The notes beneath the pieces were generated by a model. That model had not been told where the DNA came from. It was given only the letters and a program-made list of their open reading frames with translations, and did not search any database. Below, piece after piece: positions 17,555-26,347 of a DNA stretch of 42,035 nucleotides (positions are counted from its first letter, which is position 1; each line of letters starts with the position of its first letter). Source of the stretch: Burkholderia sp. L27(2015) (GTDB lineage: Bacteria; Pseudomonadota; Gammaproteobacteria; Burkholderiales; Burkholderiaceae); contig NZ_LMUX01000016.1 in the NCBI RefSeq assembly GCF_009765705.1, forward strand, positions 142,661-184,695, given 5' to 3'. Position numbers and translations under genes: made by a program.

Positions 17555-20062
17555 ATGGCAAAGACTACGAGCGGCAAGGCAGCGGTAGGCAAGACGTCTG
17601 AAGGACAGAAGAAGGCCGTAACGGCCGCCAAGACTGTTCGGATCGACCAAAAAGGGGCGAAAACGACTGTTTCCGAGTATGGCCAGGAAGCAGGTAAGCA
17701 AGACAAAACCACGGTTGCGGTAACCGCCAAGGGGGCCAAAGGGCCTGCCAAGGTCGCTGCACAGCCTGCGGGCAAATCGGTCGCCAAGTCAGCTCAAGCT
17801 GTCAAGATAGCGTCCGAAGCTGCGATCACAGGTACCGACAAGCGTGGCGTCGTGAAGGGTGCTGCAAGCAGCACCGTAAAGCAAGTGAAAGAAGCCGCGG
17901 CTGCCTCCGGGACAGCCGCACGCTCCAGTAAAGTACCCAAGGCTGAGGCCGCTGAAGTTGAAGTCGAAAGTCAGCGTGTCGAAATCAAAGCCGCTACGGC
18001 GAGTTCCATGAAGAAACAGTTGAACGAAGTACCTGTCGGGGAAACGGCTCCCGTCACCGAACCTGCGCAAGCCGCAGTGCCGGAAGTGCCTGTCAAGGTG
18101 GAAAAGTTGAAAGCCCGGGACCGTCGCGCCAAGGAAAAAGCCCTGCTCAAGGACGCGTTCGCGTCGCACCAGCCGGGTACCGCCGAAGAGCTCGAGGAAC
18201 GGCGTGCCAAGTTGCGCGCGTTGATCAAGCTCGGCAAAGAGCGCGGCTTCCTGACGTATGCCGAAATCAACGATCACTTGCCGGATAATTTCGCCGAAAC
18301 CGAAGCGATCGAAAGCATCATCAGCACGTTCAATGACATGGGCGTGGCTGTCTACGAGCAGGCTCCCGACGCCGAGACGCTGCTGCTCAACGACAACGCA
18401 CCGGCCGCAACCAGCGATGATGAAGTCGAAGAAGAAGCCGAAGTGGCTTTGTCGACGGTCGATTCGGAATTCGGTCGGACCACCGATCCGGTGCGCATGT
18501 ACATGCGCGAGATGGGTACGGTCGAACTGTTGACGCGCGAAGGCGAAATCGAGATCGCCAAGCGGATCGAAGAAGGCCTGAAGCACATGGTGCAGGCTAT
18601 CTCCGCCTGCCCGACGACGATCGCCGACATTCTTGCGATGGCTGAGCGCGTTGCTGGCGAAGAAATTCGTATCGACGAACTGGTCGATGGCCTGATCGAT
18701 CCGAACGCCGCGGACACCGACGGTTTCAATGCGGCGCAAGCCGAGGAAATCGAAGCGGAAGTGGTCGAAGAGGTCGAATCGGAACCGGTAGAAGAGGAAG
18801 AGGACGATGACGGCGCTGCCGCCGCGTCGGCCAATGCTGCCCAGCTCGAACAGCTCAAGCGCGATGCGCTGGAGCGCTTCGCACAGATTAGCGAATGGTT
18901 CGACAAGATGCGCCGCGCCTACGAGAAGGAAGGCTATAAGTCGAAGGCCTACCTGAAAGCGCAGGAATCGATACAGTCGGAATTGATGTCGATTCGCTTC
19001 ACGGCCCGTACAGTCGAGCGTTTGTGCGATACATTGCGTGCGCAGGTCGATGAGGTGCGTCAGGTCGAGCGTCAAATTCTGCATACGGTCGTCGACAAAT
19101 GCGGCATGCCGCGTGGCGAGTTCATTACCCGTTTCCCGGGTAATGAAACCAATCTCGACTGGGCCGTCAAGATTTGCGACGAAAACCACGCTTATAGCGC
19201 GGTGCTGATCCGCAATACGCCGGCGGTTCAAGAGCAGCAGCAAAAGCTGATCGATTTGCAGGCTCGCGTGGTGCTGCCGCTCAAGGATTTGAAGGAAACC
19301 AACCGTCGGATGGCGGCCGGTGAATTGAAGGCGCGCCAGGCCAAGCGTGAAATGACCGAGGCCAATCTGCGTCTGGTGATCTCGATTGCGAAGAAGTATA
19401 CGAACCGCGGCTTGCAGTTCCTCGACTTGATCCAGGAAGGCAATATCGGCTTGATGAAAGCGGTGGACAAGTTCGAATACCGTCGCGGGTACAAGTTCTC
19501 GACGTATGCGACATGGTGGATACGCCAGGCGATTACGCGTTCGATCGCGGACCAGGCACGCACTATCCGGATTCCCGTCCACATGATCGAAACCATCAAC
19601 AAGATGAATCGGATCTCGCGCCAAATTCTTCAGGAAACGGGCCTTGAGCCCGATCCGGCGACGTTGGCCGAAAAGATGGAGATGCCGGAAGACAAGATTC
19701 GCAAGATCATGAAGATTGCGAAAGAGCCGATTTCGATGGAAACACCGATTGGCGACGACGACGATTCGCATCTGGGCGATTTCATCGAAGACACCAATAC
19801 CGTTGCGCCGTCGGATGCGGCACTGCATGCCAGCATGCGCGATGTCGTGAAAGACGTGCTGGATTCCTTGACGCCGCGCGAGGCAAAGGTGCTGCGGATG
19901 CGTTTTGGTATCGAAATGAGCACGGATCACACGCTTGAAGAAGTCGGCAAGCAGTTCGATGTAACCCGCGAACGGATCCGTCAGATCGAAGCCAAGGCAC
20001 TGCGCAAGTTGCGTCATCCCAGCCGTTCAGACAAGCTGAAATCGTTCCTCGAAGGTAATTGA
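17555..20062 (+). CDS. rpoD: RNA polymerase primary sigma factor (sigma-70)
   Basis: An 835-residue primary sigma factor. Region 1.1 starts near residue 215 ([20 protein letters not shown]), region 1.2 near 305 ([20 protein letters not shown]), an acidic non-conserved insert lies at about 399-424, region 2 near 600 ([29 protein letters not shown]...[10 protein letters not shown]), and the region 4 helix-turn-helix at about 793 ([29 protein letters not shown]). E. coli RpoD has 613 residues; the excess is mostly a ~205-residue N-terminal extension rich in Lys, Ala, Val and Thr, histone-H1-like. ATG 17555 (MAKTTSG) follows AGGGCGAG; an ATG at 17510 in the same frame overlaps the -10 box and is unlikely. 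It is followed by two hairpins and a tRNA. Confidence 0.97.
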   Translation: MAKTTSGKAAVGKTSEGQKKAVTAAKTVRIDQKGAKTTVSEYGQEAGKQDKTTVAVTAKGAKGPAKVAAQPAGKSVAKSAQAVKIASEAAITGTDKRGVVKGAASSTVKQVKEAAAASGTAARSSKVPKAEAAEVEVESQRVEIKAATASSMKKQLNEVPVGETAPVTEPAQAAVPEVPVKVEKLKARDRRAKEKALLKDAFASHQPGTAEELEERRAKLRALIKLGKERGFLTYAEINDHLPDNFAETEAIESIISTFNDMGVAVYEQAPDAETLLLNDNAPAATSDDEVEEEAEVALSTVDSEFGRTTDPVRMYMREMGTVELLTREGEIEIAKRIEEGLKHMVQAISACPTTIADILAMAERVAGEEIRIDELVDGLIDPNAADTDGFNAAQAEEIEAEVVEEVESEPVEEEEDDDGAAAASANAAQLEQLKRDALERFAQISEWFDKMRRAYEKEGYKSKAYLKAQESIQSELMSIRFTARTVERLCDTLRAQVDEVRQVERQILHTVVDKCGMPRGEFITRFPGNETNLDWAVKICDENHAYSAVLIRNTPAVQEQQQKLIDLQARVVLPLKDLKETNRRMAAGELKARQAKREMTEANLRLVISIAKKYTNRGLQFLDLIQEGNIGLMKAVDKFEYRRGYKFSTYATWWIRQAITRSIADQARTIRIPVHMIETINKMNRISRQILQETGLEPDPATLAEKMEMPEDKIRKIMKIAKEPISMETPIGDDDDSHLGDFIEDTNTVAPSDAALHASMRDVVKDVLDSLTPREAKVLRMRFGIEMSTDHTLEEVGKQFDVTRERIRQIEAKALRKLRHPSRSDKLKSFLEGN

Positions 20063-20079
20063 GGTACAGGCAAACCCAA

Positions 20080-20108
20080 GTTACCGTGCGGTGGGTTCGC
20101 ACGGTAAC
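20080..20108 (+). terminator. Hairpin after rpoD
   Basis: GTTACCGTGCG and CGCACGGTAAC form an 11-bp perfect stem with a 7-base loop, 17 bases after the rpoD stop. No U-tract follows, so it is a terminator-like or mRNA-protecting stem rather than a canonical terminator. Confidence 0.55.
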
Positions 20109-20110
20109 GG

Positions 20111-20129
20111 CAGGCGGCATTGCCGCCTG
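20111..20129 (+). other. Second hairpin between rpoD and the tRNA
   Basis: CAGGCGGCA and TGCCGCCTG pair around one central T, immediately after the previous stem and 7 bases before the tRNA. It may mark the processing site that frees the 5' end of the tRNA from an rpoD read-through transcript. Confidence 0.4.
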
Positions 20130-20136
20130 ATAGATC

Positions 20137-20213
20137 GGGCCTGTAGCTCAGTTGGTTAGAGCAGAGGACTCATAATCCTTTGGTCGTCGGTTCAAGTCCG
20201 ACCGGGCCCACCA
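20137..20213 (+). tRNA. tRNA with CAU anticodon, probably tRNA-Ile2
   Basis: A 77-base cloverleaf with encoded CCA: acceptor stem GGGCCTG/CGGGCCC (one U-G pair), D-arm with AGCTCAGTTGGTTAGAGC, anticodon CAT at 20171-20173 in the loop CTCATAA, and T-arm TCGGTTCAAGTCCGA. The body after the anticodon (TTGGTCG..GGTTCAAGTCC) matches E. coli ileX-type isoleucine tRNA better than elongator methionine tRNA, so C34 is probably changed to lysidine by TilS to read AUA. Elongator Met is the alternative; many annotations would call it Met by anticodon. Confidence 0.93.
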
Positions 20214-20223
20214 ATCAAGACGA

Positions 20224-20261
20224 AGCCCTATGGGATCTCCATCCCGTAGGGCTTTTCTTTT
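20224..20261 (+). terminator. Rho-independent terminator of the tRNA
   Basis: AGCCCTATGGGAT and ATCCCGTAGGGCT make a 13-bp stem (one T-G pair) with loop CTCC, followed by TTTTCTTTT. It lies 10 bases after the tRNA CCA. Confidence 0.92.
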
Positions 20262-20450
20262 GCGTCACGCGACCCCGTTTGCCCCCGCCAGCAGGACCAT
20301 GGCCGTATCGAGCAGTGTTTTGGCAATCCGGCACTACAAAGAACAATTGCATCGCCAGATAGCTCCCGGCAATATCGCTGAGCAGGCCGCTAATCGATAT
20401 TGGGCGAAATTAGCTCGCACACTTATTTCATCGTCACGGGGGGTGCCTTG

Positions 20451-21134
20451 GTGCGTGATATCTCATATATTCAGCAAACGACAGAATCCAGCAATCCGTT
20501 GGCTCGCTTTGCGCATCGAGAGCGCATGGCCTTGGCGTTGAAGCTGGTGATGGAGTTCTGCGGGCCATCGGGGACAGTGGTCGATTTTGGCTCCGGTCCG
20601 GGCCTGTTCCTGCACACCTTGGGCGAGTCCAGGCCAGACATATGCTTGATCGGCCACGAACCGTTCATGGAGGGTCAGTATCCCGAGGTCAGGTACGTCG
20701 AGTCGCTCGACTCGCTGGCGCCCCGTAGCGTCGACGTGCTGACCGCCTTCGAGGTTTGCGAGCATCTCTACGCGCACGAGATCGCTGGCCTGCTCAGCGA
20801 CGTCGACCGGGTCTTGAAGCCCGGCGGCACGCTCATCATCTCGGTGCCCATCATGTACGGCCTGGCGGTCGTTCCCAAGGTACTGAACTGGATGGTGCGC
20901 AGTCGCAAACTGAAGACTGAATATAGCTTCGCCGAAATATTGAAATCGGCTGCCGGTATTTCGGTGCCCCGTCCGGAGAATCCCCGTCCTACTCACAAGG
21001 GCTTTGATTTCAGAGATTTGCGAAAGACCATTAATGAACGATTTCCAATCGACCGTGTTTATCACAGCCCGGTTGCGCTCAGTCCGTGGTGGATGAGTTC
21101 GCAATATTTCATGACCTGCCGCAAATCCGCATAA
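20451..21134 (+). CDS. Class I SAM-dependent methyltransferase, substrate unknown
   Basis: About 227 residues with the class I methyltransferase fold: motif I VVDFGSGPGLFLHTLG for S-adenosylmethionine, DVLTAFEVCEHLYAHEI (motif II/post-I region), and VLKPGGTLIISVP (motif III). The C-terminal part (RSRKLKTEYSFAEILKSAAG...FDFRDLRKTI) resembles methyltransferases found with cell-surface glycan genes, but the substrate is not readable. The start is uncertain: GTG 20451 and TTG 20448 follow a GGGGGTG stretch, and a TTG at 20400 is the upstream limit before an in-frame stop. It is isolated, immediately downstream of a tRNA, and its first third is more AT-rich than its neighbours, so it could be acquired. 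Confidence 0.75.
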   Translation: MRDISYIQQTTESSNPLARFAHRERMALALKLVMEFCGPSGTVVDFGSGPGLFLHTLGESRPDICLIGHEPFMEGQYPEVRYVESLDSLAPRSVDVLTAFEVCEHLYAHEIAGLLSDVDRVLKPGGTLIISVPIMYGLAVVPKVLNWMVRSRKLKTEYSFAEILKSAAGISVPRPENPRPTHKGFDFRDLRKTINERFPIDRVYHSPVALSPWWMSSQYFMTCRKSA

Positions 21135-21757
21135 ATCAATCTCGGATTCAATCCGATCTCCTTTGAGTTCGCTCAATGCCCGGCCGTCGAAGTTGCATCG
21201 ACGGTGTCCGCTTTCCGGGCATTTAGCGAGCTTAGTCCGAATGCACAGCGACATGCACTGTTACGGTTCGCCGGCGCACCGTAAAGACACGCATCGTCGG
21301 CGCGATGTTTCGAGCGTGAACGCTTGATAAGCATCGTCGTGACACGCGGTTTTTCTTGCTAGGGTTTACGCTCGGCAGCGTGTCACGTTTTCTTGCCACG
21401 CGGGAATCGAGAGTAGTCCGACATAGGCAATTTGGCTGACTTCCGCACGGGCAAGAAAATTAAATGCGCCAGCCAATTTCGGACCCCGAATAAGCACGCA
21501 ATGTCCTTACAAAATAAGGGTTTAAGCCAATTTTTCAAGCCCGTGTTGCGACTGGGATAAGGGTAATCATGGGGGCAGCCGGTGATGTGGCGCTTTCACA
21601 ACGGGGCAGTGCGGAAAACGTACGGAATACTGGGATAAACCAGTCACGTTTGGTATCGTTCACTCGAACTTCTCGCGAAGTCGCGTTAGCAAGGAATTAT
21701 GGCTAGTAGCCTTGTTACGGAAAAAACTAAACGACACAATTGATTGGAGATCATTCG
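21135..21757. other. 623-bp non-coding region upstream of the porin
   Basis: No supported ORF. It holds a long inverted repeat (21338-21387) followed by a T-rich run, AT-rich stretches (about 21440-21540, e.g. acaaaataagggtttaagccaatttttcaagc), and the porin ribosome site (GGAG, about 11 bases before 21758). Porin genes often have long, regulated leaders, which is the likely use of this region, but no specific operator can be named. Confidence 0.5.
21338..21394 (+). terminator. Long-range inverted repeat with T-rich tail
   Basis: CGTGACACGC (21338-21347) and GCGTGTCACG (21378-21387) form a 10-bp perfect stem with a 30-base loop, followed by TTTTCTT. It is either a terminator about 200 bases after the methyltransferase or the 3' end of a small RNA. 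The loop contains a similar T-rich segment (GGTTTTTCTTGC). Confidence 0.45.
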
Positions 21758-23035
21758 ATGAAAAAGTCGCTTCTCGCTCTAGCAGCTCTGAGCGCGTTCG
21801 CTAGCGTCGCACATGCGCAAAGCAGCGTTACTCTGTACGGTATTATCGACGAAGCTGCAGTGTATGAGAGCAGCCAAAAAACCAGCGGCGCCAATACGGC
21901 TGCTAGTCCTAACGTCGGTGGCAAAAAGATTGCGTTTGATTCGTTGTCGGGCCTGAACGGTAGCCGTTGGGGTTTGAAGGGTACTGAAGATCTGGGTGGC
22001 GGCCTGAAAGCCGTGTTCCAATTGGAAAACGGTGCCAACATCAACACCGGCGGCTTCGGCCAAGGCGGTCTTGAATTCGGTCGTCAAGCTTATGTCGGCT
22101 TGAGCAGCGCGCAACTGGGTACGGTAACCATGGGTCGCCAGTACGACTCAGTGGTTGACTTCATCGGCCCGATGATTTTCGCTGACCAGATCGGTTCGGC
22201 CTACTCGGCACTGCCGGGTGACGTGGACAACGCTAACAACGGTCAACGTATCAACAACACGATCAAGTACACCAGCCCGAACTTCAACGGCCTGTCGTTC
22301 GAAGGCGTGTATAGCCTCGGTGGTGTAGCAGGTGAAATCACCCGCAACTCGGTGTATTCGGGTGGTGTCGGTTACGCGAACGGCCCGTTTGCATTGGCTG
22401 CTGCGATCTTGCACGTCAACCAGCCCAACGTTTCGTACTTCAGCAACGGCGCGATTGGCGCAAGCACGATCGGCACCGCGGCTAGCAGCGTCACGACCAT
22501 CAGCAGCCCGATGTACGGCGGCTACGTGAATGCGAACTCGTTCCAAAGCGTTGCGGCCGGTGGTACTTATGCACTGGGTCCGGCTAACTTCGGTTTGATC
22601 TACTCGAACGTTAAGTTCTCGAACCTGAACAGCGGCTTGTCGGCAATCAGCGCCACAGCGGGCGTCCCGGCTGGCAACGGTGTAGGCTCGGCGATCTTTA
22701 ACTCGCTGGAAGCGAACTTCACGTGGCACTGGACGCCGGCCTTGCAGACTGGCGGTGCGTATTCGTACACCAAAGGCACCAGCGTGCAGTTTAGTGGTGC
22801 GCCGCTCGCCGCTACCGGCACGAACAACACGGGTGGCGTGCATTACAGCCAGTTCAGCTTGTCGACCGACTACGCGTTGTCCAAGCGTACCGATGTCTAT
22901 ATCCTGGGCGTTTATCAACTCGCTTCGGGTGTCGACTCGACGGGCACCCGCGCTACTGCATCTATCAATACGCTGAGTGGCTCGACCAACAACCACGAAG
23001 GTGTGGTTCGCGTGGGTCTGCGTCACAAGTTCTAA
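21758..23035 (+). CDS. General outer-membrane porin (Burkholderia OpcP/Omp32 type)
   Basis: A 425-residue trimeric-porin family protein. Residues 1-20 (MKKSLLALAALSAFASVAHA) are a typical signal peptide, cleaved before QSSVTLYG, the standard first strand of beta-proteobacterial porins. Strand motifs such as GSRWGLKGTEDLGGGLKAVFQLE, FGRQAYVGLS and VTMGRQYDSVVD, and the C-terminal VGLRHKF ending in Phe, a signal for assembly by BAM, are present. Long Ser/Thr/Asn-rich loops are expected at the surface. It should form a 16-stranded diffusion pore. Start ATG 21758 follows TTGGAG; an in-frame ATG at 21740 would spoil the signal peptide. A terminator follows directly, so it is monocistronic. Codon choice is more restricted than in neighbours, as in highly expressed genes. 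Confidence 0.95.
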   Translation: MKKSLLALAALSAFASVAHAQSSVTLYGIIDEAAVYESSQKTSGANTAASPNVGGKKIAFDSLSGLNGSRWGLKGTEDLGGGLKAVFQLENGANINTGGFGQGGLEFGRQAYVGLSSAQLGTVTMGRQYDSVVDFIGPMIFADQIGSAYSALPGDVDNANNGQRINNTIKYTSPNFNGLSFEGVYSLGGVAGEITRNSVYSGGVGYANGPFALAAAILHVNQPNVSYFSNGAIGASTIGTAASSVTTISSPMYGGYVNANSFQSVAAGGTYALGPANFGLIYSNVKFSNLNSGLSAISATAGVPAGNGVGSAIFNSLEANFTWHWTPALQTGGAYSYTKGTSVQFSGAPLAATGTNNTGGVHYSQFSLSTDYALSKRTDVYILGVYQLASGVDSTGTRATASINTLSGSTNNHEGVVRVGLRHKF

Positions 23036-23060
23036 GCTGTTGTTTAAACAGCTGTTGTAG

Positions 23061-23086
23061 AAAAAGCGCCTTCGGGCGCTTTTTTT
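23061..23086 (+). terminator. Rho-independent terminator of the porin
   Basis: AAAAAGCGCC, tetraloop TTCG, GGCGCTTTTTTT. It begins 26 bases after the porin stop. Confidence 0.95.
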
Positions 23087-23228
23087 ATTCGTAAGACAAT
23101 TTCCCCGGCTTTAGCGGCTTGTTTAGTGGCTTGAATTCGCGCGGCGGGCGCTCACGCTAAACTGTCGATACCGCATCTTCGCGGACATTCCCTTAGGTCC
23201 CCGTCATTTTCCAGGAGCGAGTCCTGCC

Positions 23229-24248
23229 ATGCCTCGCAAACAGCGCTTGCGTGCCAACGACGGCATCACCTTGCACCAGGTCGCCGAGCAATTGGGTGTC
23301 AGCGCGATTACCGTCTCGCGGGCGCTACATAATCCGGATAAGGTCTCCCAGGCGTTACGCGCGCGTATTCTGAGCGCGGTCGACGAACTCGGCTACGTGC
23401 CCAACCGTTCGGCGCGCTCGCTGGCGTCGGCTCGTTCCCGTACTGTAGTGGCGCTCGTGCCTTCGCTATCGAACACGGTGTTTATCGAAACGCTCGCCGG
23501 CATACACGAGGTGTTGCATCCGCTGGGCTACCAGGTCCTGATAGGCAACACCGGTTACAACACCGAAGAGGAAGCGCGCTTATTGCGCACGTATCTGGAG
23601 CACGCCCCGGACGGTATCTTGCTGACCGGCTTGGGACAACCCGAGACGATACGCAAGTATCTCGAGCGCCTGGGCCTGCCTACGGTCTACATGATGGATT
23701 TAACCGACGACGGGCGTGCGTGCGTTGGATTGTCTCAAATCGATGCCGGACGCAGCGTGACGCAGCATTTGCTGGCGCGAGGCTATCGCCGCATCGCCTA
23801 TCTGGCGGCTCAACTCGATGAGCGCGTGATGAAGCGAGCTGCGGGTTACCGAGTGGCGCTACAGGCGGCTGGATGCTACGACGCAGGGCTCGAGTACCTG
23901 AACCCTGCGCCGTCGTCTGTAGGGCTCGGTGCGCAGATGGCGGCAAGGCTGCTCGCCGAGCGTCCCGACTGCGATGCCGTCTTTTGTTGCAACGACGATC
24001 TGGCGTTGGGGGTCTTGTTTCATTGCCAGCGCAATGGTCTTGCGGTGCCGCAGCGGCTGGCCATTGCGGGCTTCAACGATCTTGAAGCGTCGGCCTGGAC
24101 TTGTCCGCCGCTCACATCGATTGCTACCCCGCGGCATCGGATCGGCGTCGAGGCGGCGCGTATGCTGATCGAAATGATGGATGGCGCGACCCTCAGCGAG
24201 CGGCAGCGCGATCTGGGCTTTGTCTTGCAAGCACGCGGTAGTAGTTAA
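23229..24248 (+). CDS. gntR: LacI-family regulator, probably gluconate repressor (GntR)
   Basis: A 339-residue LacI/GalR-type repressor. The N-terminal helix-turn-helix reads TLHQVAEQLGVSAITVSRALHNPDKVSQALRARI, with the hinge helix VPNRSARSLAS. The rest is a periplasmic-binding-protein-like effector domain (VALVPSLSNTVFIETLAGIHEVL...DAVFCCNDDLALGVLFHCQRNG...AIAGFNDLEAS...TPRHRIGVEAARMLIE). The gluconate assignment comes from its place directly before a gluconokinase gene in the same direction; the effector is probably gluconate or 6-phosphogluconate. A palindrome, TAGCGCTA, in the gap before gntK is a candidate operator. AGGAG lies 11 bases before the ATG. Confidence 0.8.
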   Translation: MPRKQRLRANDGITLHQVAEQLGVSAITVSRALHNPDKVSQALRARILSAVDELGYVPNRSARSLASARSRTVVALVPSLSNTVFIETLAGIHEVLHPLGYQVLIGNTGYNTEEEARLLRTYLEHAPDGILLTGLGQPETIRKYLERLGLPTVYMMDLTDDGRACVGLSQIDAGRSVTQHLLARGYRRIAYLAAQLDERVMKRAAGYRVALQAAGCYDAGLEYLNPAPSSVGLGAQMAARLLAERPDCDAVFCCNDDLALGVLFHCQRNGLAVPQRLAIAGFNDLEASAWTCPPLTSIATPRHRIGVEAARMLIEMMDGATLSERQRDLGFVLQARGSS

Positions 24249-24430
24249 CCTTGATAGTCAAGAACGAAAGATAGCGCTAACATTTCGCCTCGAATCGAGG
24301 TCTAAGCGGGGTCCGAGTTGGATCTAAGCTGAGCCTGAGTTGAATGAAGCGGAATCTGCGCTGCATTCGGGCTGAATCTACGCCGAATGCAGGGCGAATT
24401 TGCGTACAGGCACGTAATGAAGGTAACGCA
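24249..24430. other. Degenerate repeat tract between gntR and gntK
   Basis: After the candidate operator, about 24290-24400 consists of loosely repeated words (ggtctaagcggggtccgagttgg, gaatctgcgctg, gaatctacgccg, gaatgcagggcg). It is read through by an ORF extension of gntK, which I reject because the internal ATG at 24431 has its own ribosome site. Confidence 0.4.
24270..24281. promoter_or_regulatory. Candidate LacI-family operator
   Basis: GATAGCGCTAAC is a near-perfect palindrome with the central CG typical of LacI-family operators (TAGC/GCTA perfect). It lies about 20 bases after the regulator and 150 before gntK. No second copy was found upstream of the regulator. Confidence 0.35.
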
Positions 24431-24979
24431 ATGAATGCTGTCACCGGGCATAACGACCCCACAACGCCAGTCGGTGCACCGAACCTCGTGGTCATGGGGG
24501 TATCCGGGTGTGGCAAGAGCCTGATCGGCACGCAACTGGCCGCCGCCCTGGGATTCGAGTCGCTGGAGGGCGACGCCTTTCACAGTGCCGAGAACATCGC
24601 GCGCATGTCCGCCGGCATCGCTTTGACCGATGAGAATCGAGCCGGCTGGCTCGCGAATCTGAGCGAACGCCTGGCCCAAGCGCGTGCGCAGGGCCGACAC
24701 ATCGTGCTGTCGTGTTCGGCGCTGAAACGTCGTTATCGAGACGTCTTGAGGCAGGGCGATCCGCAACTCGTATTTGTCTATCTGCACGGCGAGCGCGCCG
24801 TGATCGAGGCCCGCATGGCCAGCCGGACTCACCACTTCATGCCGGTCACCTTGCTCGATAGCCAGTTCCACGACCTGGAAGTGCCCCAGGCCGACGAAGA
24901 TGCGCTCACCGTGAATATCGAACACTCTCCCGAAGAAATCGTGAATCAGGTGGTGACGGCTTTGCGTGTCCGCACGTAG
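24431..24979 (+). CDS. gntK: Gluconokinase
   Basis: A 182-residue P-loop kinase of the GntK/IdnK family, phosphorylating D-gluconate to 6-phosphogluconate. The Walker A loop is GVSGCGKS near residues 23-30, followed by the family motifs EGDAFHSAENIARMSAGIALTDENRAGWL, VLSCSALKRRYRDVLR and VYLHGERAVIEARMASRTHHFMPVTLLDSQFHDLE. Length is normal. ATG 24431 follows GAAGGT at 7-base spacing. The permease starts 33 bases later, so kinase and transporter should be one transcript, under the upstream LacI-family regulator. Enzymes for the Entner-Doudoroff path (edd, eda) are not in the window. Confidence 0.93.
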   Translation: MNAVTGHNDPTTPVGAPNLVVMGVSGCGKSLIGTQLAAALGFESLEGDAFHSAENIARMSAGIALTDENRAGWLANLSERLAQARAQGRHIVLSCSALKRRYRDVLRQGDPQLVFVYLHGERAVIEARMASRTHHFMPVTLLDSQFHDLEVPQADEDALTVNIEHSPEEIVNQVVTALRVRT

Positions 24980-25012
24980 AAAAACAAAACAGAAAAATAA
25001 ACAGGAGACAGC

Positions 25013-26335
25013 ATGAGCGACACCTACGCTAGTACGCCAGCGAGCAGCGCGAAGCGCATTCCAAGACGCCGTTGGGGGATCGGCGCGTTGCTGGGTGTGG
25101 GCGTGCTGATCAACTATTTCGACCGGATCAACCTATCGGTGGCGGGACCGCAACTGCAGGAAGCATTTCACCTGTCGCCCGGTCAATTGGGCCTGCTGTT
25201 CAGTGCATTTTTCTGGTCCTATGCGATGCTGCAAATTCCGACGGGCTTGCTGCTCGATCGTTTCGGCGTGAAGCGGGTGGGGCGGTGGGGTGCGTTCCTG
25301 TGGGGTGTCGCGTCGATCATTACGGCGCTGGCCGGTGGCTTCGGCGGCATCTTTGCTGCGCGCGTGCTGCTTGGCGTGGCCGAAGCGCCGGGCTTTCCGG
25401 CAAGCTCGAAAGCCACGGGCTACTGGTTTCCGCGTCAGGAACGCGCGCTGGCGACGGCGTTGTTCGATGCCGCCGCCAAGTTTTCCAATGTCATCGGCGT
25501 GCCACTTGTCGCGTTGGCGGTAGTGGGACTAGGCTGGCGCTGGGGATTTGCCGTCACAGCGATCCTGAGCCTCGCGTATTTCGTCGCGTTTTATGTTTTC
25601 TACCGCGATCCGAGCGAAGACCGCAAACTCAGCGACGCCGAACGCGACTATATCCGAGCCGGCGGCGCGACCCAGGAGGGCAATAGCGCGACGAATTCGC
25701 TAGGCATGCTCGCTTACTTGCTGAAGAACCGCAAAGTGTGGGGGCTCACGATCGGTTTTGCCGCTTACGGTTATTCCTTTTATCTATTTTTGACCTGGCT
25801 GCCCGGTTACCTGGTGCAGACCATGCACATGAGCATCCTCAAATCGGCCAGCTACGCGGCGATTCCATGGGTATGTGCGACGCTCGCCGATTTGTTGGTG
25901 GGCGGCTGGCTGATCGACCAGCTGATCGGACGTGGCGTTGATGAGACGCGCGTGCGCAAGAGCGTGCTGGTCGTCGGTATGCTGTTCGGACTCGCCGTGT
26001 TTGGCGCAACGTTGACCCAGGATCCGCACTGGGCGATCGTGTGGATTTCGGTGGCGCTCTCGGGGCTGGCGGCGGCCGCCCCGGTCGGCTGGTCGATACC
26101 TTCACTGATCGCGCCGACCGGGGGCACGGCTACGGTCGGCGGTATCATGAACTTCGCCAACAACCTGATGGGCGTTGCGGCGCCCATCGTGACCGGTTAT
26201 ATCGTTGGCTACACGCAGTCGTTCACCAACGCGTTCCTGGTTGCGGGGGTTGGCTTGGTCCTCGGTATTATTTCATTCGTCTTCGTCCTCGGACGCATCG
26301 AGCCGATTCCCGATGCACCCCGCGGCGACTTTTAA
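25013..26335 (+). CDS. MFS transporter, anion:cation symporter (sugar-acid) family
   Basis: A 440-residue permease with about 12 hydrophobic segments. The signature INYFDRINLSVAGPQL in the first transmembrane region and the motif LDRFGVKRVGRWGAFLWG in the loop after TM2 place it in the ACS branch, whose members carry glucarate, galactarate, hexuronates and similar acids. Given the gluconokinase immediately upstream, gluconate or 2-ketogluconate is the most likely substrate; this is inference. The usual dedicated gluconate permeases (GntP/GntT family) are a different fold class, so this is a replacement. AGGAG lies about 7 bases before the ATG. DUF1653 follows after 12 bases. Confidence 0.85.
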   Translation: MSDTYASTPASSAKRIPRRRWGIGALLGVGVLINYFDRINLSVAGPQLQEAFHLSPGQLGLLFSAFFWSYAMLQIPTGLLLDRFGVKRVGRWGAFLWGVASIITALAGGFGGIFAARVLLGVAEAPGFPASSKATGYWFPRQERALATALFDAAAKFSNVIGVPLVALAVVGLGWRWGFAVTAILSLAYFVAFYVFYRDPSEDRKLSDAERDYIRAGGATQEGNSATNSLGMLAYLLKNRKVWGLTIGFAAYGYSFYLFLTWLPGYLVQTMHMSILKSASYAAIPWVCATLADLLVGGWLIDQLIGRGVDETRVRKSVLVVGMLFGLAVFGATLTQDPHWAIVWISVALSGLAAAAPVGWSIPSLIAPTGGTATVGGIMNFANNLMGVAAPIVTGYIVGYTQSFTNAFLVAGVGLVLGIISFVFVLGRIEPIPDAPRGDF

Positions 26336-26347
26336 AGCACCCTGCTC

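Noticed and set aside
17789-20017. 742-codon open frame on the strand opposite rpoD
   Set aside because: It is the mirror of rpoD codon bias; the product is His/Arg/Leu-rich without domain motifs, and no ribosome site or conservation argument supports it.
20137-20213. tRNA gene as a phage or island attachment site
   Set aside because: No repeated copy of the tRNA 3' end, no integrase and no mobility gene occurs downstream within the window.
20230-20541. 103-codon frame after the tRNA terminator containing HYKEQLHRQIAPGNIAEQAA
   Set aside because: The middle looks protein-like, but the start lies inside the terminator, the end overlaps the methyltransferase in another frame, and no family is recognised.
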